From NCBI RefSeq assembly GCF_024666525.1, contig NZ_CP088294.1, forward strand, positions 1,736,001-1,800,000: a stretch of 64,000 bases of DNA, read 5' to 3'. This DNA is from Pseudomonas sp. J452. GTDB lineage: Bacteria; Pseudomonadota; Gammaproteobacteria; Pseudomonadales; Pseudomonadaceae. Position numbers and translations under genes: made by a program. Shown one piece after another: positions 7,501-16,375 of this stretch (position 1 is its first letter; each line of letters opens with the position of its first letter). The notes under the pieces were generated by a model. The model saw only the letters and a list, made by a program, of their open reading frames with translations. It was not told the DNA's origin and ran no database searches.

Positions 7501-10146
7501 TCAGCAATCCAGCGGGTTGGCTTTGTCGGGGTTGAACCCGAACTTGACGATGGCCTCGGCCACCACCTTGGCGTCGATCTCGCCGCGCTCGGCCAGGGCT
7601 TCCAGGGCAGTCAGCGCGACCCAGTAGCGGTCCACCTCGAAGAAGTGGCGCAGTTTCTGCCGCGAGTCGCTGCGGCCGAAGCCGTCGGTGCCGAGGACCT
7701 TGTATTCCTTGCTCGGCACCCACTGGCGAATTTGCTCGGCGAACAGCTTCATGTAGTCGGTGCTGGCCACCACCGGGCCCTTGCGCCCGGACAGACACTG
7801 CTCGACATAGCTCTGCTGCGGCTTCTGCCCCGGGTGCAGGCGGTTCCAGCGCTCCACGGCCAGGCCGTCGCGGCGCAGCTCGTTGAAGCTCGGTACGCTC
7901 CACACATCGGCGCCGATGTTGAACTCGTCGCGCAGGATCTTCGCCGCCTCGCGCACTTCGCGCAGGATGGTGCCGCTGCCCAGCAGTTGCACGTGGTGGG
8001 CGGCTTCCTTCTTGTCTTCCTCGAGCAGGTACATGCCCTTGATGATGCCGTCCTCGACCCCTTCCGGCATGGCCGGCTGGGCGTAGGCTTCGTTCATCAC
8101 GGTGATGTAGTAGAAGACGTTCTGCTGCTCTTCGGTCATCGCCTTGATGCCGTGACGGATGATCACCGCCAGTTCGTAGGCATAGGTCGGGTCGAAGGTG
8201 CGGCAGTTGGGGATGGTCGCGGCGAGGATGTGGCTATGGCCGTCCTCATGCTGCAGGCCTTCGCCGTTCAGCGTGGTGCGCCCGGCGGTGCCGCCGATCA
8301 GGAAGCCACGGGCGCGGCTGTCGCCGGCGGCCCAGGCCAGGTCGCCGATGCGCTGGAAACCGAACATCGAATAGAAGATGTAGAACGGCAGCATCGGCTG
8401 GTTGTGCGTGGAGTACGAGGTGCCGGCGGCGATCCAGCTGGACATGGCGCCGGCCTCGTTGATGCCTTCCTCGAGGATCTGGCCCTTCTTGTCCTCGCGG
8501 TAGAACATCACCTGGTCCTTGTCGACTGGCTCGTACAGCTGGCCGACCGAGGAGTAGATGCCGAGTTGGCGGAACATGCCTTCCATGCCGAAGGTGCGCG
8601 CCTCGTCCGGCACGATGGGCACGATGCGCTGGCCCAGTTCCTTGTCCTTGACCAGCTGCGAGAGGATGCGCACGAAGGCCATGGTGGTGGAAATGTCGCG
8701 GTCGCCGGTGCCGTCGAGGATGGCCTTGAGGGTCTCCAGCGGCGGGGTGGGGATGCTGAAGCTCTCTGCCCGACGCTGCGGCACGAAGCCGCCGAGCTTG
8801 TCGCGGCGTTCCTGTAGATAGCGCGCTTCGGCGCTGCCCGGCTCGGGTTTGACGAAGGGCAGGTTCTCCAACTCGTCGTCCTTGACCGGGATGTCGAAGC
8901 GGTCGCGGAATTTCTTCAGGCTGTCGACATCGACCTTCTTGGTGTTGTGCGCGGTGTTCTTCGCCTCGCCGGCGCCGGTGCCATAGCCCTTGATGGTCTT
9001 GGCCAGCACCACGGTCGGCTGGCCCTGATGGTTGACCGCCTGGTGGTAGGCCGCATACATCTTGTAGGGGTCGTGGCCGCCGCGGTTGAGGTTCCAGATT
9101 TCCTGGTCGGAAAGATCCTTGACCATCTCCTTCAGCTCAGGGCTGTTGAAGAAGTGCTCGCGGACGAAGGCGCCGTCTTTGGCCTTGTAGTTCTGGTAGT
9201 CGCCGTCGACCACCTCATCCATGCGCCGTTGCAGGATGCCGTCGACGTCCTTGGCCAGCAGCGGGTCCCAGAAGCGGCCCCAGATCACTTTGTTGACGTT
9301 CCATTCGGCGCCGCGGAACACGCCTTCCAGCTCCTGGATGATCTTGCCGTTGCCGCGCACCGGGCCGTCCAGGCGCTGCAGGTTGCAGTTGATGACAAAG
9401 ATCAGGTTGTCCAGTTTCTCGCGGCCGGCCAGGGAGATGGCGCCGAGGGATTCCGGCTCGTCGCACTCGCCGTCACCCATGAAGCACCAGACCTTCTGCT
9501 TGCCAGCCGGGATGAAACCGCGGCTTTCCAGGTACTTCATGAAGCGCGCCTGGTAGATCGCCTGGATCGGACCGAGTCCCATGGACACGGTGGGGAACTG
9601 CCAGAAGTCCGGCATCAGCCAGGGGTGCGGGTAGGAAGACAGGCCCTTGCCGTCCACTTCCTGGCGGAAGTTGTTCATCTGTTCTTCGCTGATGCGCCCT
9701 TCCATGAAGGCGCGGGCGTAGACGCCGGGCGAGGCGTGGCCCTGGAAGAAGATCAGGTCGCCGCCGTGCTCGTCGGTCGGCGCCTGGAAGAAGTAGTTGA
9801 AGCCGATGTCGTACAGCGTGGCGCTGGAGGCGAAGCTGGAGATGTGGCCGCCCAGGTCCGGGTCTTTCAGGTTGGTGCGCATCACCATGGCCAGCGCGTT
9901 CCAGCGCACCAGCGAGCGGATCCGCCGCTCCATGAACAGGTCGCCGGGCATGCGTGCCTCATGGCCGACCGGGATGGTGTTGCGGTAGGGCGTGGTGATC
10001 GCATAGGGCAGCTGAGTGCCGCTGCGGGTGGCCAGTTCACCCATGCGGGTCAGCAGGTAGTGGGCGCGTTTCTCGCCCTCTTGGTCGAGAACGGATTCCA
10101 GGGCGTCCAGCCACTCCTGGGTTTCGACGGGATCAAGGTCTTGCAT
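7501..10146 (-). CDS. aceE: Pyruvate dehydrogenase E1 component (homodimeric type)
   Basis: AceE decarboxylates pyruvate with thiamine diphosphate and passes the acetyl group to AceF lipoyl arms. The protein has 881 residues from the chosen ATG at 10144-10146 (MQDLDPVETQEW), which matches the family start and has GGAG about nine bases upstream. An in-frame ATG farther upstream would add 51 residues of non-conserved sequence covering the promoter region. The thiamine-diphosphate-binding motif begins GDGECDEPES and ends around NCNLQRLDGPVRGN. It is divergent from glnE. The intergenic region carries two copies of a FadR/PdhR-type palindrome likely to regulate it. Confidence 0.98.
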   Translation of the reverse strand: MQDLDPVETQEWLDALESVLDQEGEKRAHYLLTRMGELATRSGTQLPYAITTPYRNTIPVGHEARMPGDLFMERRIRSLVRWNALAMVMRTNLKDPDLGGHISSFASSATLYDIGFNYFFQAPTDEHGGDLIFFQGHASPGVYARAFMEGRISEEQMNNFRQEVDGKGLSSYPHPWLMPDFWQFPTVSMGLGPIQAIYQARFMKYLESRGFIPAGKQKVWCFMGDGECDEPESLGAISLAGREKLDNLIFVINCNLQRLDGPVRGNGKIIQELEGVFRGAEWNVNKVIWGRFWDPLLAKDVDGILQRRMDEVVDGDYQNYKAKDGAFVREHFFNSPELKEMVKDLSDQEIWNLNRGGHDPYKMYAAYHQAVNHQGQPTVVLAKTIKGYGTGAGEAKNTAHNTKKVDVDSLKKFRDRFDIPVKDDELENLPFVKPEPGSAEARYLQERRDKLGGFVPQRRAESFSIPTPPLETLKAILDGTGDRDISTTMAFVRILSQLVKDKELGQRIVPIVPDEARTFGMEGMFRQLGIYSSVGQLYEPVDKDQVMFYREDKKGQILEEGINEAGAMSSWIAAGTSYSTHNQPMLPFYIFYSMFGFQRIGDLAWAAGDSRARGFLIGGTAGRTTLNGEGLQHEDGHSHILAATIPNCRTFDPTYAYELAVIIRHGIKAMTEEQQNVFYYITVMNEAYAQPAMPEGVEDGIIKGMYLLEEDKKEAAHHVQLLGSGTILREVREAAKILRDEFNIGADVWSVPSFNELRRDGLAVERWNRLHPGQKPQQSYVEQCLSGRKGPVVASTDYMKLFAEQIRQWVPSKEYKVLGTDGFGRSDSRQKLRHFFEVDRYWVALTALEALAERGEIDAKVVAEAIVKFGFNPDKANPLDC

Positions 10147-10255
10147 GGCTTGCTCCAGGGCGGAAAGGCTTCCAGAATCGGAAAGCCTGGGCTCGTGCAC
10201 GCTTTTTGAGCGGGCGACGTGAAAGTCGTTAGTGTCGGGGTTAGACCGGCTGTCT

Positions 10256-10268
10256 GTAGTTTTACTAC
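10256..10268. promoter_or_regulatory. FadR/PdhR-type operator candidate 1 (aceE-glnE intergenic)
   Basis: GTAGTTTTACTAC contains TAGTTTTACTA, which fits the GntR/FadR-subfamily half-site scheme TNGTNNNACNA exactly. It lies about 110 bp upstream of the aceE start. The perfect inverse copy is at 10308-10320, with centres 52 bp apart, about five helical turns. The regulator itself is not in the window; a pyruvate- or lactate-responsive GntR protein is inferred. Confidence 0.55.
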
Positions 10269-10307
10269 AAAATGACGGCTCGCGCAGCGCTTGAGGCACA
10301 TTCTTTA

Positions 10308-10320
10308 GTAGTAAAACTAC
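10308..10320. promoter_or_regulatory. FadR/PdhR-type operator candidate 2 (aceE-glnE intergenic)
   Basis: GTAGTAAAACTAC is the exact reverse complement of the site at 10256-10268 and also fits TNGTNNNACNA. It is flanked by AT-rich sequence (TTCTTTA, AAATATTCGAT), where promoter elements for aceE and glnE could lie. A pair of sites spaced by an integral number of turns suggests cooperative binding or looping. Confidence 0.55.
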
Positions 10321-10389
10321 AAATATTCGATCGTCGGAAAGCTGTCGAAACCCTCATCGGTCGTTGCTTTCCGCTCCCAAGGATAGACC

Positions 10390-13293
10390 ATGAGCCTGCC
10401 GCCACTGGCCGCCTTGCCGGCCCAGCTCCAGCCCCTCGCCGACCGTGCCCGCAGCGTGCTGCCCGAGTCCTGGCCGACCATTCGTCAGGAGACGCTGCAG
10501 CGTGTCTGTGCCTGCAGTGATTTCGTTTATGAGCAGGCCGTGCGGGATGCGCAGCTGTTGCCGGCGCTGGCCGACAGTGGCGAGCTGGAGCGGGCTTTTA
10601 CCCCCGGTGAGCTGCGCGGTCAGTTGCAGGCTTTGCTGGATGACTGCGGCGATGAGGACGAACTGGGTCGCCGTCTGCGCCGCTTCCGCAATCGCCAGCA
10701 GGTGCGCATCGTCTGGCGCGACATCAGTCGCCAGGCCGATCTGGCGGAAACTTGCCGCGATCTTTCCGACCTGGCCGATGCCTGCATCGACCTGGCCTAT
10801 CACTGGCTCTACCCGCGTCACTGCGAGCAGTTCGGCATGCCCATCGGCCGGCGCAGCGGCGAGGCGCAGCATATGGTCATCCTCGGCATGGGCAAGCTCG
10901 GTGCCCACGAGCTGAACCTGTCGTCGGACATCGACCTGATCTTCGGCTACCCGGAAGGCGGCGAGACCGAGGGGGTGAAGCGCTCGCTGGATAATCAGGA
11001 GTTCTTCATTCGCCTCGGCCAGCGGCTGATCAAGGCGCTGGACCCGATCACCGCCGAAGGCTTCGTCTTCCGCGTCGATATGCGCCTGCGCCCCTATGGC
11101 TCGGCCGGCGCCCTGGTGCTCAGCTTCAACGCCCTGGAGCAGTACTACCAGGACCAGGGCCGCGACTGGGAGCGCTACGCGATGATCAAGGCGCGCGTGG
11201 TCGGTGGCGACCAGGTGGCCGGCAAGCAACTGCTGGAGATGCTGCGGCCGTTCGTCTACCGGCGTTACCTGGACTTTTCCGCCATTGAGGCGCTGCGCGC
11301 GATGAAGCTGCTGATCCAGCAGGAAGTGCGGCGCAAGGGCATGGCCGACAACATCAAGCTCGGCTCCGGCGGTATCCGCGAGATCGAGTTCATCGCCCAG
11401 GCCTTCCAGTTGATCCACGGCGGCCGCGACCTCAGCCTGCAGCAGCGGCCGCTGCTCAAGGTGCTGGCGACTCTCGAAGGCCAGGGCTACCTGCCGGCGC
11501 CGATCATTGCCGAGATGCGCCAGGGCTACGAGTTCCTGCGCTACGTCGAGCACGCCCTGCAGGCCATCGGCGACCGGCAGACGCAGATGCTGCCAGACAA
11601 CGAGCAGGATCGTGCGCGGGTTGCGCTGATCATGGGCTGCGACTCCTGGACCACCTTCCGCGAGCAGCTGATGCACTGGCGCGGGCGCATCGAGTGGCAT
11701 TTCCGCCAGGTGATCGCCGATCCCGACGAAGAGGAGGGCGCCGAGGCCGAGCTGTGCGTCGGCAGCGAGTGGCTGCCGCTGTGGGAAGAAGCGCTGGACG
11801 AGGAAATGGCCGGGCGCCAGCTGGCCGAAGCCGGTTTCAGCGAGCCGGCGGCCGCGCTCAAACGGCTGATCGACCTGCGCGGCGGTTCCCAGGTGCGCAC
11901 CATGCAGCGCCTCGGTCGCGAGCGCCTGGACGCCTTTATCCCGCGCCTGCTGGCCCAGGCGGTGGAGCACGCCAACCCGGACCTGGTGCTGGAGCGCGTG
12001 CTGCCGCTGGTCGAGGCGGTGGCGCGGCGCTCGGCCTATCTGGTGCTGCTCACCGAGAACCCCTCGGCCCTGCAGCGTCTGCTTAACCTGTGCGCAGCCA
12101 GCCCGTGGATCGCCGAGCAGATCACCCGCTTCCCGCTGCTGCTCGACGAGCTGCTCAACGAGGGCCGGCTGTTCAGCCCGCCGCTGGCGCCGGAGCTGGC
12201 CGCCGAGCTGCGCGAACGCCTGACGCGGATTCCCGAGGACGATCTGGAGCAGCAGATGGAGGCCCTGCGCCACTTCAAGCTGGCTCACCGCCTGCGTGTG
12301 GCCGCCTCGGAAATCGCCGGCACCCTGCCGCTGATGAAGGTCAGCGACTACCTGACCTGGCTGGCCGAGGCCATTCTCGAACAGGTGCTGGCCCTGGCCT
12401 GGCGCCACACCGTAGCCAAGCACGGTACGCCGAAGCGCGCCGATGGCAGCCTGTGCGATCCGGACTTCATCATCGTCGGTTACGGCAAGGTCGGCGGCCT
12501 GGAGCTGGGTCACGGCTCGGACCTGGATCTGGTATTCATCCACGACGGCGACTCTCAGGCCGAGACCGACGGCGCCAAGCCCATCGACGGCGCGCAGTTC
12601 TTCGCCCGCCTGGGCCAGCGCATCATTCACCTGCTGACCACCCAGACCACCTCGGGGCAGTTGTACGAGGTGGACATGCGCCTGCGTCCGTCCGGCGCCT
12701 CGGGGCTGTTGGTCAGCTCGCTCGGTGCCTTCGAGCGCTACCAGCAGAGCGAGGCCTGGACCTGGGAGCACCAGGCGCTGGTGCGTGCCCGCGTGCTGGT
12801 CGGCTGCCCGCGGGTGGGGGCGGCCTTCGAGCAGGTACGCGCCGCCGTGCTCGGGCGCGAGCGTGATCTGCCCACGCTGCAGGCGGAAGTCAGCGAGATG
12901 CGCGCGAAGATGCGCGACAACCTCGGTACCCCGTCAACCGCCGCCGGCAGGGGCGCCAATGCCTTCGACGCCGCGGCTTCCTTCGATCTGAAGCAGGACG
13001 CCGGAGGTATCGTCGATATTGAATTTATGGTGCAATACGCGGCCCTGGCGTGGTCGCGGCAACACCCGCAACTGCACCGCTACACCGACAATATCCGCAT
13101 CCTCGATGGCCTGCGCGATGCCGGGCTGATGCCCGCCGCCGACGTCGAACTGTTGCAGGAGGCTTACAAGGCCTACCGTGCCGCCGCCCACCGGCAGGCG
13201 TTGCAGAAGCAGCCGGGCAAGGTCGGTGGCGAGCAGTTTGCCGAGGAGCGGCGCAGCGTGATGCGCCTGTGGCGTGAGCTGGGCCTGAGCTAA
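10390..13293 (+). CDS. glnE: Bifunctional glutamine synthetase adenylyltransferase/adenylyl-removing enzyme
   Basis: GlnE attaches AMP to, and removes it from, glutamine synthetase in response to PII, tuning nitrogen assimilation. The protein has 967 residues and two nucleotidyltransferase domains. The N-terminal deadenylylase domain carries LSSDIDLIFGYPE (about 178-190). The C-terminal adenylylase domain carries GHGSDLDLVFIHDGD (about 705-720). Helical linker domains separate and follow them. The start ATG at 10390 follows AAGGATAG. The length fits the family. It is divergent from aceE and followed 61 bp later by ilvE in the same direction. Confidence 0.98.
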   Translation: MSLPPLAALPAQLQPLADRARSVLPESWPTIRQETLQRVCACSDFVYEQAVRDAQLLPALADSGELERAFTPGELRGQLQALLDDCGDEDELGRRLRRFRNRQQVRIVWRDISRQADLAETCRDLSDLADACIDLAYHWLYPRHCEQFGMPIGRRSGEAQHMVILGMGKLGAHELNLSSDIDLIFGYPEGGETEGVKRSLDNQEFFIRLGQRLIKALDPITAEGFVFRVDMRLRPYGSAGALVLSFNALEQYYQDQGRDWERYAMIKARVVGGDQVAGKQLLEMLRPFVYRRYLDFSAIEALRAMKLLIQQEVRRKGMADNIKLGSGGIREIEFIAQAFQLIHGGRDLSLQQRPLLKVLATLEGQGYLPAPIIAEMRQGYEFLRYVEHALQAIGDRQTQMLPDNEQDRARVALIMGCDSWTTFREQLMHWRGRIEWHFRQVIADPDEEEGAEAELCVGSEWLPLWEEALDEEMAGRQLAEAGFSEPAAALKRLIDLRGGSQVRTMQRLGRERLDAFIPRLLAQAVEHANPDLVLERVLPLVEAVARRSAYLVLLTENPSALQRLLNLCAASPWIAEQITRFPLLLDELLNEGRLFSPPLAPELAAELRERLTRIPEDDLEQQMEALRHFKLAHRLRVAASEIAGTLPLMKVSDYLTWLAEAILEQVLALAWRHTVAKHGTPKRADGSLCDPDFIIVGYGKVGGLELGHGSDLDLVFIHDGDSQAETDGAKPIDGAQFFARLGQRIIHLLTTQTTSGQLYEVDMRLRPSGASGLLVSSLGAFERYQQSEAWTWEHQALVRARVLVGCPRVGAAFEQVRAAVLGRERDLPTLQAEVSEMRAKMRDNLGTPSTAAGRGANAFDAAASFDLKQDAGGIVDIEFMVQYAALAWSRQHPQLHRYTDNIRILDGLRDAGLMPAADVELLQEAYKAYRAAAHRQALQKQPGKVGGEQFAEERRSVMRLWRELGLS

Positions 13294-13354
13294 GCGGCAT
13301 ACTTAGAGCCGCAATGAATTGATGACCGAGACGAACACTGAGGAGTAGGCAACG

Positions 13355-14278
13355 ATGTCGATGGCCGATCGTGATGGCGTGATCTGGTATGACGGCAAAC
13401 TGGTGGAATGGCGCAGCGCCACCACCCACGTGCTGACCCATACCCTGCACTACGGCATGGGCGTGTTTGAGGGTGTGCGTGCCTACAACACCCCGCAGGG
13501 CACCGCGATTTTCCGCCTGCAGGCGCACACCGACCGCCTGTTCGACTCGGCCCACATCATGGGCATGAAGATCCCGTTCAGCAAAGACGAGATCAACGAA
13601 GCCACCCGCGCCGCCGTGCGTGAGAACAACCTGGAAACCGCCTACATCCGTCCGATGGTGTTCTACGGATCGGAAGCCATGGGCCTGCGCGCCACCGGCC
13701 TGAAGACCCAAGTGATCGTCGGTGCCTGGCACTGGGGTGCCTACATGGGCGAAGAGGCGCTGCAGAAGGGCATCAAGGTGCGCACCAGCTCCTTTACCCG
13801 TCACCACGTCAACATCTCGATGACCCGCGCCAAGGCCAACGGCAACTACATCAACTCGATGCTGGCCCTGCAGGAAGCCATCTCCGGCGGCGCCGACGAG
13901 GCCATGCTGCTGGACCCGGAAGGCTACGTGGCCGAGGGGTCCGGCGAGAACATCTTCCTGGTCAAGAACGGCGTGGTGTACACCCCGGAAGTGACCTCCT
14001 GCCTCAACGGCATCACCCGTGACACCATTTTGACTTTGGCCGGCGAGCTGGGCATCAAAGTGATCGAGAAGCGCATCACTCGCGATGAGGTGTATATCGC
14101 CGACGAGGCCTTCTTCACCGGCACCGCCGCCGAAGTCACGCCGATCCGCGAAGTCGACGGTCGCAGCATCGGTATCGGCAGCCGTGGCCCGGTCACCGAG
14201 AAGCTGCAGAAGGCCTACTTCGACCTGGTCACCGGCAAGACCGATGCCCACCCCGAGTGGCGTACCCTGGTCAAATAA
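13355..14278 (+). CDS. ilvE: Branched-chain amino acid aminotransferase
   Basis: IlvE catalyses the last transamination in valine, leucine and isoleucine synthesis. The protein has 307 residues, the usual class IV aminotransferase length. The PLP lysine lies in RAKANGNYINSML (about residue 159). The LHYGMGVFEGVRAY motif near residue 30 and the EGSGENIF region at about 195 are typical. GAGGAGT precedes the ATG at good spacing. A GC-rich hairpin lies between its stop and waaF, so ilvE is probably transcribed partly separately from the LPS core operon. Confidence 0.97.
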   Translation: MSMADRDGVIWYDGKLVEWRSATTHVLTHTLHYGMGVFEGVRAYNTPQGTAIFRLQAHTDRLFDSAHIMGMKIPFSKDEINEATRAAVRENNLETAYIRPMVFYGSEAMGLRATGLKTQVIVGAWHWGAYMGEEALQKGIKVRTSSFTRHHVNISMTRAKANGNYINSMLALQEAISGGADEAMLLDPEGYVAEGSGENIFLVKNGVVYTPEVTSCLNGITRDTILTLAGELGIKVIEKRITRDEVYIADEAFFTGTAAEVTPIREVDGRSIGIGSRGPVTEKLQKAYFDLVTGKTDAHPEWRTLVK

Positions 14279-14294
14279 GCTCCATTAGGTCATG

Positions 14295-14319
14295 ACAGGG
14301 AGGCGTTGTGCCTCCCTGT
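14295..14319 (+). terminator. Hairpin between ilvE and waaF, attenuator-like
   Basis: A 10-bp perfect stem (ACAGGGAGGC/GCCTCCCTGT) with a 5-base loop lies between the ilvE stop and the waaF start. No T-run follows (GCATTTCTGG), so it may act as a partial terminator, an RNA-stability element or an attenuator in front of the LPS core operon. Confidence 0.5.
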
Positions 14320-14336
14320 GCATTTCTGGAACACGC

Positions 14337-15371
14337 ATGAAAATACTGATCGTTGGGCCCAGCTGGGTCGGTGACATGGTGATGGCGCAGACCCTGTTCG
14401 TCTGCCTCAAACAGCGTCACCCCGACTGCGAGATCGACGTGCTGGCGCCCGAGTGGAGCCGGCCGATCCTCGAGCGCATGCCCGAAGTACGCGCTGCGCT
14501 GAGCTTCCCGCTCGGCCATGGCGTGCTGGATATCGCCAGCCGCCGGCGCATCGGCAAGTCCCTGGCCGGCCAGTACGATCAGGCCATTCTCCTGCCCAAC
14601 TCGCTGAAGTCGGCCCTGGTGCCGTTCTTCGCCGACATTCCGCTGCGTACCGGCTGGAAGGGCGAGATGCGCTACGGCCTGCTCAACGACATCCGCAAGC
14701 TGGACAAGGATCGCCTGCCGCTGATGATCGAGCGCTTCATGGCGCTCGCCTTCGAGCCCGGCGCCGAACTGCCCAAGCCCTATCCGCAGCCGCGTCTGCA
14801 GATCGATGAAGCCAGCCGCAGTGCGGCCCTGGCCAAGTTCAAGCTCACCCTGGATCGCCCGGTGCTGGCGTTGTGCCCCGGCGCCGAGTTCGGCGAGGCC
14901 AAGCGCTGGCCGGCCGAGCACTACGCCAAGGTCGCCGAAGTGAAAATTCGCGCCGGCTGGCAGGTGTGGCTGTTCGGCTCGAAGAACGACCATCCGGGTG
15001 GCGAAGATATCCGCAATCGCCTGATTCCCGGCCTGCGCGAGGAAGTGGTCAACCTGGCCGGCGAAACCTCGCTGGCCGAGGCCATCGACCTGATGTCCGC
15101 CGCCGCTGCCGTGGTCTCCAATGACTCCGGGCTGATGCACGTGGCTGCCGCACTGAACCGTCCGCTGGTGGGCGTGTATGGCTCCACCTCGCCGCAGTTC
15201 ACCCCGCCGCTGGCCGACCAGGTGGAGATCGTCCGTCTCGGTCTGGACTGCAGCCCGTGCTTCGAGCGCACCTGCCGCTACGGTCACTACAACTGCCTGC
15301 GTGAGCTCAAGCCGCGCCCGGTGATCGAGGCGCTGGATCGCCTGGTCGCCGATCCCATCGAGGTCGAATAG
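14337..15371 (+). CDS. waaF: ADP-heptose:LPS heptosyltransferase II
   Basis: WaaF adds the second L-glycero-D-manno-heptose to the LPS inner core in the cytoplasm. It has 344 residues from the ATG at 14337 (MKILIVGPSWVGD), which is the family start; an upstream in-frame start would run through the preceding hairpin. It is a GT9 family enzyme with the ADP-heptose-binding region SNDSGLMHVAAAL (about 260) and CPGAEFGEAKRWP in the middle. The Cys-containing C-terminus (CSPCFERTCRYGHYNCL) is characteristic of WaaF. It is the first gene of the core operon and its stop overlaps the waaC start by one base. Confidence 0.97.
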   Translation: MKILIVGPSWVGDMVMAQTLFVCLKQRHPDCEIDVLAPEWSRPILERMPEVRAALSFPLGHGVLDIASRRRIGKSLAGQYDQAILLPNSLKSALVPFFADIPLRTGWKGEMRYGLLNDIRKLDKDRLPLMIERFMALAFEPGAELPKPYPQPRLQIDEASRSAALAKFKLTLDRPVLALCPGAEFGEAKRWPAEHYAKVAEVKIRAGWQVWLFGSKNDHPGGEDIRNRLIPGLREEVVNLAGETSLAEAIDLMSAAAAVVSNDSGLMHVAAALNRPLVGVYGSTSPQFTPPLADQVEIVRLGLDCSPCFERTCRYGHYNCLRELKPRPVIEALDRLVADPIEVE

Positions 15372-16375
15372 TGCGGGTTCTGCTGATCAAGACTTCCTCG
15401 CTGGGCGACGTGATCCACACCCTGCCGGCGCTGACCGATGCGGCGCGGGCCATCCCCGGCATCCAGTTCGACTGGGTGGTGGAAGAGGGCTTCGCCGAGA
15501 TCCCTGCCTGGCATCCGGCCGTGGCCCAGGTGATTCCGGTGGCCATCCGCCGCTGGCGCAAGAACCTCTGGCGGACCCTGAAGAATGGCGACTGGCGCCG
15601 CTTCAAGACGCGCCTGGGCGAGACCGACTACGACCTGGTGATCGACGCTCAGGGTCTGCTGAAAAGCGCCTGGCTGACTCGCTACGTCAAGGCGCCAATT
15701 GCCGGCCTGGATCGCGACTCGGCGCGCGAGCCAATCGCCTGCCGCTTCTACGATCACCTGTACCCGGTGGCGAAGAACCAGCACGCCCTGGAGCGTACCC
15801 GCCAGCTGTTCGCCCAGGCCCTGGGCTACCAACTGCCAGCGGAGATCGGCGACTACGGCCTGGATCGCGCGGCCATGGCCGATGCCTCGCAGGCGCCTTA
15901 CCTGCTGTTCCTGCATGGCACCACCTGGGCCAGCAAGCACTGGCCGGAAGCCGACTGGCGCGCCCTGGCCGAGCGCATGGCCGGGCAGGGCTGGGCCGTG
16001 CGCCTGCCCTGGGGTAACGAGACCGAGAAGGCGCGTGCCGAGCGCATCGTCGCCGGTATCGATGGCGCTGCCGTGCTGCCGAAACTCAATCTGGCTGGCG
16101 TGGCCAAGGTGATCGCCGGCGCCACGGCCTGCGTGGCGGTGGATACCGGTCTCGGCCACCTGGCAGCGGCGCTGGATGTGCCGTGCATTTCCCTGTACGG
16201 CCCGACCCTGCCGGGCCGGGTCGGCGCCTACGGGCGTGGCCAGGTGCACCTGTGCGCCAGCGGCCCGCATGCCGGCGGCGGCGACCGCCACAAACCTTGT
16301 TTCGATGGCCTGGGCGCCGAGCGCGTGGGCAATGAGCTGAATGCCTTGCTCCTGGCGCAGCAGGAGGCGGTGTGA
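15371..16375 (+). CDS. waaC: LPS heptosyltransferase I
   Basis: WaaC transfers the first heptose to Kdo of the LPS inner core. The protein has 334 residues and belongs to GT9. It starts with GTG at 15371 (VRVLLIKTSSLGDVIHTLPAL), the typical WaaC N-terminus. The nucleotide-sugar site is seen as VDTGLGHLAAALDVPCISLYG near residue 260. The GTG overlaps the waaF TAG by one base, indicating translational coupling. The stop overlaps the next start (TGATG). Confidence 0.97.
   Translation: MRVLLIKTSSLGDVIHTLPALTDAARAIPGIQFDWVVEEGFAEIPAWHPAVAQVIPVAIRRWRKNLWRTLKNGDWRRFKTRLGETDYDLVIDAQGLLKSAWLTRYVKAPIAGLDRDSAREPIACRFYDHLYPVAKNQHALERTRQLFAQALGYQLPAEIGDYGLDRAAMADASQAPYLLFLHGTTWASKHWPEADWRALAERMAGQGWAVRLPWGNETEKARAERIVAGIDGAAVLPKLNLAGVAKVIAGATACVAVDTGLGHLAAALDVPCISLYGPTLPGRVGAYGRGQVHLCASGPHAGGGDRHKPCFDGLGAERVGNELNALLLAQQEAV

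Noticed and set aside
10354..12771. 805-residue open frame antisense to glnE
   Set aside because: Shadow of glnE; low-complexity Gln/Arg/Leu/Ala sequence without any family resemblance.
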